Made by a program: the position numbers and the translations under genes. The notes under the pieces were generated by a model. The model worked only from the letters and a program-made list of their open reading frames with translations. It had not been told where the DNA came from and ran no database searches. From the NCBI GenBank assembly GCA_903861445.1, contig CAIOUK010000166.1, positions 1-7,122 of the forward strand: a DNA stretch of 7,122 nt, written 5' to 3'. Within the stretch, counting starts at the first letter, position 1. Each line of letters opens with the position of its first letter. Origin of the DNA: an uncultured Verrucomicrobia subdivision 3 bacterium. Its GTDB lineage: Bacteria > Verrucomicrobiota > Verrucomicrobiia > Limisphaerales > UBA11358. Positions 1 to 5,535 of this stretch are shown in pieces.

Positions 1-542
1 GCCATCGTCGCGGAGCCTTGCTGCGCGATGCCGGCGAACGTGCTCATCACGCCCCAGACCGTGCCGAGCAAACCCATGAACGGCGCGCCGCTCACCGCGA
101 TGGCGAGCAAAATCAAACCGGATTCCAATTTCAAAGATTCTTTGGCGACGACGTTTTCGATGGCGCGCTTGATGTGCTCCATGTTTTTCAAGCTGATCTG
201 CTGCTTGGCGCGTTCGCCGCTCGGCCCGCGCAACCGCGCGTCGAGTTGCACGCAGCCGGCCTGATAGACGGCGTAGAGCGGACAGCCTTCGACTTCGAGC
301 TTGCGGTCGAACATTTCCAGCACGGCCTTCTGCGCGGTGAATTCCTGGCCGAACAGCGAATTCAATTTCCGCGCGCGGCGCATCTGGATGACTTTGGACA
401 TCATCACGAACCACGCGGCGATGGAAAAAACAAACAGCAGCGCGATGATGGCTTTCGCCTCCATCGTTGCCTTGTCCCAGATGTAAAGGAGTTCGGACTG
501 GTTAGAGGCCGCTCCGATGAATGCATAAGATAACCCGCTCAT
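1..542 (-). CDS. MotA/TolQ/ExbB-family proton channel protein, N-terminal 180 residues (cut by the left edge)
   Basis: This gene encodes an inner-membrane proton-channel subunit of the ExbB/TolQ family. Such proteins pair with an ExbD/TolR partner to couple the proton gradient to TonB-type transport or to envelope stability. The reverse-strand frame is open from an ATG at 542-540 to the window edge, giving 180 complete codons. A first membrane segment lies at about residues 28-47, followed by a long charged cytoplasmic loop. The second segment, about 143-165, carries the family signature GLLGTVWGVM at 157-166, then STFAGIAQ. The third segment and the C-terminus lie outside the window. The GIAQ stretch resembles ExbB slightly more than TolQ, but the partial sequence cannot separate them, so no symbol is given. 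A partner exbD/tolR gene would be expected just beyond the left edge. No Shine-Dalgarno sequence precedes the ATG; the leader is T-rich. Confidence 0.9.
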   Translation of the reverse strand, partial: MSGLSYAFIGAASNQSELLYIWDKATMEAKAIIALLFVFSIAAWFVMMSKVIQMRRARKLNSLFGQEFTAQKAVLEMFDRKLEVEGCPLYAVYQAGCVQLDARLRGPSGERAKQQISLKNMEHIKRAIENVVAKESLKLESGLILLAIAVSGAPFMGLLGTVWGVMSTFAGIAQQGSATM

Positions 543-566
543 AAAAATAAAAACTTGGTGGTGAGG

Positions 567-611
567 AACCGGTTTGGCCAAGCGGCGGTTGCGTGAGCAT
601 TACTCCGCCGC
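567..611 (-). promoter_or_regulatory. Palindromic leader of the ExbB-type gene
   Basis: Two adjoining perfect 8-bp palindromes, AACCGGTT (567-574) and TTGGCCAA (574-581), are followed by a 7-bp inverted repeat, 582-588 with 605-611, around a 16-nt loop. All lie between the predicted transcription start (about 610) and the ATG at 542. The stem would form at the extreme 5' end of the transcript, and the palindromes could bind a dimeric regulator. The symmetry is seen directly; any function is inference. Confidence 0.3.
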
Positions 612-616
612 CGCCA

Positions 617-645
617 ATTATCATTGCCCACGGTGGAAATTGCAA
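617..645 (-). promoter_or_regulatory. Sigma70-like promoter for the ExbB-type gene
   Basis: Reading the minus strand, TTGCAA at 645-640 (4 of 6 matches to the -35 consensus) is followed after exactly 17 bp by GATAAT at 622-617 (5 of 6 matches to the -10). Transcription would start near 610 and leave a leader of about 68 nt before the ATG at 542. The rest of the 543-708 intergenic region holds no gene that I can see. Confidence 0.5.
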
Positions 646-673
646 AATCTTTTTGTGCCAAACTGAATCCGCT

Positions 674-701
674 TTGCCGCCGCCGCAAAATCGCTTACAA
701 C
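674..701 (+). promoter_or_regulatory. Weak promoter candidate for the TMTC-like gene
   Basis: TTGCCG at 674-679 and TACAAC at 696-701 (4 of 6 matches each) are separated by 16 bp. If used, transcription would start almost on the ATG at 709, giving a leaderless or nearly leaderless message. The absence of any Shine-Dalgarno sequence before 709 is consistent with that. The match is weak, and another promoter further upstream is possible. Confidence 0.22.
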
Positions 702-708
702 AAACGCC

Positions 709-2682
709 ATGTCACGACCGCGTCTCATCGCCCTGCTGCTGGCGTTCATCACGCTGCTCGTGTTCCTGCCCGTCGGGCGGTTCAATTTTCTGAATTACGA
801 CGACACCGACTACGTCACCAACAACGCCTTCGTGAAACACGGCTTCACCTTGTCGGGGCTGTGCGAGGCGTTTACGACCTTTCACGCCAGCAACTGGCAT
901 CCGCTCACCTGGCTCTCGCACATGACCGACTGCGCGCTCTTCGGCCTGAATCCCGGCGCGCATCATTTCGTCAACGTGGTTTTCCATGCCGCCAATGCGG
1001 CGCTGTTATTTGTGCTACTGCTCCGGCTCACGGAAAAACTGTGGCCCGCCGCGCTCATCGCCGCGCTGTTCGCGTGGCATCCGTTGCATGTCGAATCCGT
1101 CGCGTGGATTTCCGAGCGCAAGGACGTGTTGAGCATGTTTTTCGCGTTGCTGACATTGTTGAGCTACGCCAAGTTTGCGAAAGAAAATTCTCGGCGGGCT
1201 TACTGGCTGGCGTTGTCATTTTTCACGCTCGGCCTGCTGGCCAAACCAATGCTCGTGACGCTGCCGTTCGTGCTGTTGTTGCTGGATTTCTGGCCGCTGC
1301 GGCGAATTTCAAATTTCAAATTTCAAATTTCAAATCTTCGGGCTGTCGGCAAACTCGTCAGCGAAAAAATTCCGTTCTTCGCGCTTACCGCCGGTTCCTG
1401 CCTCGTCACTTTCATCGCGCAAGAAAATGGCGAAGCCGTCGTCTCGCTGGCGAATGTCTCATTGCGCTACCGCCTTGAAAACGCGCCCGTCGCCGTGGTG
1501 AAGTATCTCCTCAATTTTTTCTGGCCCTACCACCTCAGCCCGATTTATCCGATGTCGGGAAAGTTTTCCGGGTTGGAAGTGGCGCTGGCCGTCGCGGTGT
1601 TGGTGCTGATTTCGCTGGCGGCGTGGCGTTGGCGAAGTTCCCGCTCCTATTTTTTCGTCGGCTGGCTATGGTTTTTTGGCACGCTGGTGCCGGTCATCGG
1701 CCTCGTGCAAGTCGGTGGCGCGGCGATGGCCGACCGTTACACTTATATTCCGTCCATCGGATTTTTTATCGCGCTAATTTTTCTGGCGACGGATTGGGTG
1801 GCGGAATTTCGAGTTCCAAAAACCGTCGTTGCCATCAGCGCCGGCGCCACGCTGGCCGCGTGCATTTTCGCGACCGAGTTTCAGCTTCAATTCTGGCGTG
1901 ACAGCGAAACACTTTTCCGCCGCGCCATCGCCGTGACGCAAAACAATGACATCGCGCTCGTCAATCTCGGCAGCGCGCTGGACGCGCAAGGCCGGTTTGA
2001 GGAAGCGCTGGTCGTTGACCGGCAGGCTGAAAAAATTGAGCCGGGCCGCTACCAGCTTCACAGCAATCTCGGCAACATTCTCAGCCATCTCGGTCGCCCC
2101 GCCGAATCCCTGGCCGAATATCGCGAAGCCGTCTGTCTGCGGCCCACCAGCCCGGTGCTGCACAACGCGCTCGGCAGCCAGTTCGCCGTGCTGGGGCAAT
2201 ATGCTGAGGCGTTGAATGAATTTGCGGTGGCGGAAAAATTGGATCCGCATTACGCGCAGCCGCACGCCGAGACCGCGAAAGTTTTTTTTGAGCAGGGCCG
2301 CGATGCCGAAGCCGTGGACGAACTGCGCGCCGCGCTGCGGATTGAACCGGACAATTTTCAAATCCTTGCCACCTCCGCGCATTATCTCGCCGCCAACGAA
2401 AATGCCGCCGCGCGCGACGGTCGCGCCGCGCTGGTGCTGGCCACCAAGGCCAATCTTCTCGCCGGCGGCAATCAGCCGATGGTGTTTGATGTTTTGGGCA
2501 TGGCCTGCGCGGAAGTCGGTGATTTCACGAATGCCCAGACGTGTGTTGAAAATGCTCTGACGTTGGCCACCACCGCCCGGATGAAAAATCTGGAGCCATT
2601 GCAGAAACGAATCGAACTTTATCGGAACCACCAGCCGTGGCGTGAATCCTTCCGCGCCACCATCGCGCCGGCGAAGAATTGA
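709..2682 (+). CDS. TMTC-like multi-pass membrane protein with C-terminal TPR repeats (GT-C glycosyltransferase candidate)
   Basis: This is a 657-residue integral membrane protein with about ten hydrophobic segments in residues 7-390, then a soluble TPR region. Segment 1 (7-22) is followed by NYDDTDYV at 29-36. An acidic pair in the first extracytoplasmic loop is where GT-C enzymes place their catalytic aspartate. Other conserved-looking blocks are WHPLTWLSHM (63-72), HPLHVESVAWISERKDVL (124-141), and ADRYTYIPSIG (341-351). TPR units of about 34 residues run over 413-446, 447-480, 481-514 and 515-548, with a degenerate one near 590-625. Eukaryotic TMTC proteins share this layout and are protein O-mannosyltransferases that use lipid-linked sugar, so a role in envelope protein glycosylation is a reasonable inference. 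Bacterial members are often labelled only as TPR proteins. Residues 200-209 are encoded by a 7-bp tandem repeat. The start is the first ATG and leads directly into segment 1; no Shine-Dalgarno sequence is present. Confidence 0.85.
   Translation: MSRPRLIALLLAFITLLVFLPVGRFNFLNYDDTDYVTNNAFVKHGFTLSGLCEAFTTFHASNWHPLTWLSHMTDCALFGLNPGAHHFVNVVFHAANAALLFVLLLRLTEKLWPAALIAALFAWHPLHVESVAWISERKDVLSMFFALLTLLSYAKFAKENSRRAYWLALSFFTLGLLAKPMLVTLPFVLLLLDFWPLRRISNFKFQISNLRAVGKLVSEKIPFFALTAGSCLVTFIAQENGEAVVSLANVSLRYRLENAPVAVVKYLLNFFWPYHLSPIYPMSGKFSGLEVALAVAVLVLISLAAWRWRSSRSYFFVGWLWFFGTLVPVIGLVQVGGAAMADRYTYIPSIGFFIALIFLATDWVAEFRVPKTVVAISAGATLAACIFATEFQLQFWRDSETLFRRAIAVTQNNDIALVNLGSALDAQGRFEEALVVDRQAEKIEPGRYQLHSNLGNILSHLGRPAESLAEYREAVCLRPTSPVLHNALGSQFAVLGQYAEALNEFAVAEKLDPHYAQPHAETAKVFFEQGRDAEAVDELRAALRIEPDNFQILATSAHYLAANENAAARDGRAALVLATKANLLAGGNQPMVFDVLGMACAEVGDFTNAQTCVENALTLATTARMKNLEPLQKRIELYRNHQPWRESFRATIAPAKN
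1305..1335 (+). repeat. Heptanucleotide tandem repeat (AATTTCA, 4.4 copies) inside the TMTC-like gene
   Basis: Four perfect AATTTCA units (1305-1311, 1312-1318, 1319-1325, 1326-1332) plus a partial AAT run without a mismatch. The gene reads through as ISNFKFQISN (residues 200-209), in the polar stretch after the LLLLDFWPL membrane segment. Three units make 21 bp, so the peptide has period seven. Gain or loss of one unit would shift the reading frame. The repeat is far more AT-rich than the flanking gene. Confidence 0.95.
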
Positions 2683-2684
2683 GC

Positions 2685-2762
2685 AACCGCAAAATACGCC
2701 AAATACACGAACAAAACCTTTACCGCTGTTGCCTGTTCGCGTATTTGGCGTGGTTCGCGGTT
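2685..2762. repeat. Long imperfect inverted repeat between convergent genes (possible bidirectional terminator or dispersed palindrome)
   Basis: The arms at 2685-2712 and 2735-2762 are complementary at 24 of 28 positions and enclose a 22-nt loop. The left arm begins 2 bp after the TGA of the TMTC-like gene, and the right arm covers two bases of the bioD stop codon (2763-2761). It therefore fills the whole gap between two convergent genes, where a bidirectional terminator would sit. Neither side has a clean long T-tract; the plus side has only TTAAAATAATTTTT beginning at 2761. The arms also contain a loose tandem pattern, AAATACGCC then AAATACACG. It could equally be a copy of a dispersed palindromic repeat family. 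Confidence 0.8.
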
Positions 2763-3468
2763 AAAATAATTTTTGCAGCGTCCGCCGCACACGCGGATTT
2801 TTCAAAGCCGTTGCCAGCGCAAACTTTTTGCCGAGCCACGGTAGTGTGGAAATTTTTTCCAGCGGGAAAAACTCACCGAGGAGCTCGGCGTTCGTCGCCG
2901 TCGCGGAATCCGGTTTGGCCGGCGACATCAGAACGATTTTTGTCTTTACCCGATAACTTTCAGGCAGCGCGGCGAGCGTCAGCAAAACGTGGTTCACCGC
3001 ACCAAGCTTGTTTTGCGCGACGATAATCGGCGTGGCACGCAAGGCGACCAGCAAATCGCGCGAATCAATTTTTTTGCCCAGCGGACTCAATAAGCCGCCT
3101 GCGCCTTCCACCAGCGTGATGTTGAATTTTTCGCGTATCGCGCGGATGTGCGTGAGCACTTGCGCGCGGGTGATAGATTTTTTTTCACGCCGCGCCGCCG
3201 GCAGCGGCGCGATGGCTGCGCGGAAATGCCACGGATTGATTTCATCGAGCGTCAGCGCGCCACCGAGCGCAGTGAAGATTTGTTGCGCGTCATCACGACC
3301 GCCGGAACACAGCGGTTTGAACGCGGCGACTTTCATGCCGCGTTCGCGCAAAAACGCCGCCAGCAGCGCGGTCAGGACGGTTTTACCCGCGCCGGTATCC
3401 GTGCCGGTGATGAAGATGGTTCGTTTCAAGCGCGGACAGGAAAGCGGGGGTGGCAGCTCACCGCACAC
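2761..3468 (-). CDS. bioD: ATP-dependent dethiobiotin synthetase
   Basis: BioD catalyses the ATP- and CO2-dependent closure of the ureido ring of 7,8-diaminopelargonate to give dethiobiotin, the next-to-last step of biotin synthesis, in the cytoplasm. The 235-residue product has the BioD-type P-loop GTDTGAGKT at 22-30, the substrate-lysine block FKPLCSG at 50-56, an acidic pair at 59-60, VEGAGGLLSPL at 120-130 with the metal-binding Glu121, and NKLGAVNH at 153-160. The length is close to the usual 220-235. The start taken is GTG at 3468, 12 bp after the TAG of the upstream esterase. The frame has a stop at 3483-3481, so it cannot extend further. A TTG at codon 14 would give a product beginning directly before KRTIFITGTD, more like typical BioD, and is a real alternative. 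No other biotin gene is in the window. The spacing suggests co-transcription with the esterase. Confidence 0.95.
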   Translation of the reverse strand: MCGELPPPLSCPRLKRTIFITGTDTGAGKTVLTALLAAFLRERGMKVAAFKPLCSGGRDDAQQIFTALGGALTLDEINPWHFRAAIAPLPAARREKKSITRAQVLTHIRAIREKFNITLVEGAGGLLSPLGKKIDSRDLLVALRATPIIVAQNKLGAVNHVLLTLAALPESYRVKTKIVLMSPAKPDSATATNAELLGEFFPLEKISTLPWLGKKFALATALKNPRVRRTLQKLF

Positions 3469-3480
3469 CCACTTGACAGG

Positions 3481-5349
3481 CTATTTCTGCGTTTCCTTCA
3501 GGAGCGCCTTGGCTTCGGCGATGCGTCGTTCCAGATCAGCCGCTTTGAGCGCCGCGACCAGTTCGTGATTCTCTTGGCCATTCAAGACGCCGGGGACGGC
3601 GCATTTTTTCCCGGTGTAGGCTTCATAGGTATCGGCCATGGACCAGTTATCGCTGCGCTGGGGCGTCAAAGGAATGGTGCCGGACGCAAGATTGGCTAGC
3701 GGATTCCGACACCAGCCATAGCGGTAATGAGTCGGCGCCGGCACCAGCGGGCTGGAGAGAATGATCACCTGTTTGTCCGATTGCACGCGGTTGCGGCCGT
3801 CCTTACCTTTTTCCAAAAACTTGGCGGTGGCGGGTTGAAACTTGCCGTCCTTGCCGGCGATGGCAAAGCCCAGAATCGGGCCGTCATTGTAGGGTTTAAC
3901 ATCCACATCAATTGTCAGCACAATCTTGCCGTCTTCGATTTGCATCTCCTTGATGGTCGGCGGCTGCCAGCGAATCTGTTTCATCCCGTATTCTGAAGCC
4001 AAGGCCCAGCGGGCAATGCGTTCGCCCACCGGAATTTTAATCTGGGGATGAAACCAGTTGCGGCGCTGATCGAAGCTGCTGGCAAAGCCGATGTGCTTGT
4101 CGCCCGCCTTTTGCAAATCCAGAAACGTCTGGTAGTGCGCGTCGCGGATAAGAATTCCTTCGTCCACCGTCCGGGACAGAAAATTATTCAAATCCTGCGG
4201 CTCGCCGTCGGTGCATTGCGAAATGATGCCGAAAGCCATGTTCGGATCGTTGAAGGCCGTCCGCCAGGCTTTGATCATCGGGGCAAAGAGCTGGTAATAC
4301 ATGACGTGGCCGTTGGGTTCCAAGGCGTTGTTGTAGCCCTGATGCCAGAGGGCACCTTTGACGGCCAGCCCGGTAATCGGCGCAATCACGCTGGCATAGC
4401 AGTTGCCGGGACGATTCATGTCGAGTGCCGGCCCCGGCTGCAGGTCGGTGGGCGGCGTGCGCCCGGAAACATCCTGTCCTTTGGCCTGCATTTGTTTGGT
4501 GCGTTCGTTAAATTTCTGGATGCGCTCGGCCAAATCTTTTTGTGGATTGAACTCGGCGACTTTCTTGTCCCATTCGACCAGCTTGGCTTGAACTTCCGGA
4601 GTTTTGATGGACTTGAGCAATTCCAAAGGCGTCCAAGTCTCAATGCAGGTTCCGCCCCGCGACACATTGATGAGGCCGATGGGAATCTGTGTCGCCATGT
4701 GGATGCGCCGCGCAAACACATAGCCGATGGCCGACATGTGATGCACCGACTCCGGCGTGCAGGTATCCCAAAACCCCTGCCGGAAATGCGTCTTGTCCCA
4801 GTCACTCCACCGATACCAGCGCGGAAAAGCGGTCTTGGCGTCCGGGCCGTTTTGCTGCGGGACGGTCAGGAGCCGGATGTTCGGGAAATTCGCCGAGGCC
4901 ACTTCTAGATCACCGTTGTCAACATTGGAAATCGGAAACTCCATGTTGCTCTGGCCACCCAGCAACCAGACATCGCCGATCAAAATATTTTTCAGGGCGA
5001 TGGTTTGATTTTTGCCTTTGAACACCATTTCCTGCGGCGTGGTATTGGCTGGTTGCGCGGAAAAAGTGACTTTCCACGAACGATCAGCAGCGGCGGTTGC
5101 CGTCTGCGTCTGGCCGGCAAAAGTCACCGTCACCGTCTCGCCCGGCGCGGCCCAACCCCAGATGCGAATTGGCTTGTCGCGCTGCAACACCATGTCCGAC
5201 TGGAACAGATTGTGCAGACACAACCCGCTGCCCATCGCCGGCACCTCGATTAAATCCTTGCCGGTTTCCAATTTTGGTTTTGGCGCGGCGGCCGACACGG
5301 TCAGCAACGCGGTGAGCAACGTCAACAAGGCGAGGGTCAGTTTTTTCAT
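3481..5349 (-). CDS. Secreted sialate O-acetylesterase-family (SASA) carbohydrate esterase
   Basis: This 622-residue protein, with an apparent signal peptide (MKKLTLALL...VSAAA, residues 1-22), belongs to the sialate O-acetylesterase-like SGNH esterases. These remove acetyl groups from sialic acids or plant polysaccharides. An N-terminal beta domain (about 42-125: LFQSDMVLQRDKP, GWAAPGETVTVTF) precedes IGDVWLLGGQSNMEFP, whose Ser134 is the predicted nucleophile. INVSRGGTCIETW follows at 227-239. ALWHQGYNNA (333-342) occupies the usual WYQGESN position, with Tyr where Glu is normal. The predicted Asp/His pair is near Asp427 and His434 in FDQRRNWFHPQIKIPVGERIARWAL. A Lys/Glu-rich insert covers about 245-295, and the C-terminus is a charged helix (600-622). 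The start is ATG at 5349, not the in-frame TTG at 5391, because 5349 gives an intact signal peptide and the TTG lies inside the predicted -35 box. It should act in the periplasm or outside the cell. The exact substrate is unknown. Confidence 0.88.
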   Translation of the reverse strand: MKKLTLALLTLLTALLTVSAAAPKPKLETGKDLIEVPAMGSGLCLHNLFQSDMVLQRDKPIRIWGWAAPGETVTVTFAGQTQTATAAADRSWKVTFSAQPANTTPQEMVFKGKNQTIALKNILIGDVWLLGGQSNMEFPISNVDNGDLEVASANFPNIRLLTVPQQNGPDAKTAFPRWYRWSDWDKTHFRQGFWDTCTPESVHHMSAIGYVFARRIHMATQIPIGLINVSRGGTCIETWTPLELLKSIKTPEVQAKLVEWDKKVAEFNPQKDLAERIQKFNERTKQMQAKGQDVSGRTPPTDLQPGPALDMNRPGNCYASVIAPITGLAVKGALWHQGYNNALEPNGHVMYYQLFAPMIKAWRTAFNDPNMAFGIISQCTDGEPQDLNNFLSRTVDEGILIRDAHYQTFLDLQKAGDKHIGFASSFDQRRNWFHPQIKIPVGERIARWALASEYGMKQIRWQPPTIKEMQIEDGKIVLTIDVDVKPYNDGPILGFAIAGKDGKFQPATAKFLEKGKDGRNRVQSDKQVIILSSPLVPAPTHYRYGWCRNPLANLASGTIPLTPQRSDNWSMADTYEAYTGKKCAVPGVLNGQENHELVAALKAADLERRIAEAKALLKETQK

Positions 5350-5363
5350 AAGGTAATCTGTGA

Positions 5364-5391
5364 ATTGTAATGTCTGATTCCGACGTGCCAA
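5364..5391 (-). promoter_or_regulatory. Sigma70-like promoter for the esterase-bioD unit
   Basis: On the minus strand, TTGGCA at 5391-5386 and TACAAT at 5369-5364 each match the consensus at 5 of 6 positions and are 16 bp apart. Transcription would begin near 5357, only about 8 nt before the esterase ATG at 5349, leaving no room for a Shine-Dalgarno site. Further upstream, TGCCGGCG occurs twice (5404-5411 and 5427-5434), 23 bp apart, and could be an operator pair. Confidence 0.5.
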
Positions 5392-5478
5392 TAAAAATAG
5401 TGGTGCCGGCGATGAAGAAAGTTGGCTGCCGGCGCGGACGTGAAAACGCAGTCAGCCGTTTTACTCCACCAAAACAAT

Positions 5479-5507
5479 TTGCCTTTGCGTCATCGGTTAT
5501 TTATCCT
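5479..5507 (+). promoter_or_regulatory. Sigma70-like promoter candidate for tig
   Basis: TTGCCT at 5479-5484 and TATCCT at 5502-5507 (4 of 6 matches each) are separated by 17 bp. Transcription would start near 5514, leaving a leader of about 22 nt before the GTG at 5536. The leader has no Shine-Dalgarno motif. The remainder of 5350-5535 contains no gene that I can support. Confidence 0.35.
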
Positions 5508-5535
5508 GCACGGCTCGTTTAACTCATATTTTACC

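Noticed and set aside
18..533. 171-residue plus-strand reading frame
   Set aside because: It is antisense to the ExbB/TolQ-type gene, whose minus-strand product has clear family motifs; the plus-strand product is rich in His, Arg and Asp with no recognisable domain.
1305..1335. CRISPR-like array
   Set aside because: The units are 7 bp and directly tandem, with no spacers; this is a simple repeat.
1774..2631. 285-residue minus-strand reading frame inside the TMTC-like gene
   Set aside because: It mirrors the TPR-coding region of the plus-strand gene, and its composition is that of an antisense shadow in GC-rich DNA.
2679..3026. 115-residue plus-strand reading frame across the inverted repeat
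   Set aside because: It overlaps the end of the TMTC-like gene, runs through the intergenic palindrome and then antisense to bioD, with no coding evidence.
4048..4908. 286-residue plus-strand reading frame inside the esterase gene
   Set aside because: It is antisense to the region encoding the esterase core, with no domain or start signal.
5350..5391. Upstream TTG start for the esterase
   Set aside because: It would put 14 residues before the signal peptide and overlaps the predicted promoter boxes; the ATG at 5349 fits better.
5422..5535. 38-residue N-terminal extension of trigger factor from the ATG at 5422
   Set aside because: The extension does not resemble trigger factor, lies ahead of the predicted promoter, and the GTG at 5536 reproduces the family N-terminus and the residue numbering of GFRxGKxP.
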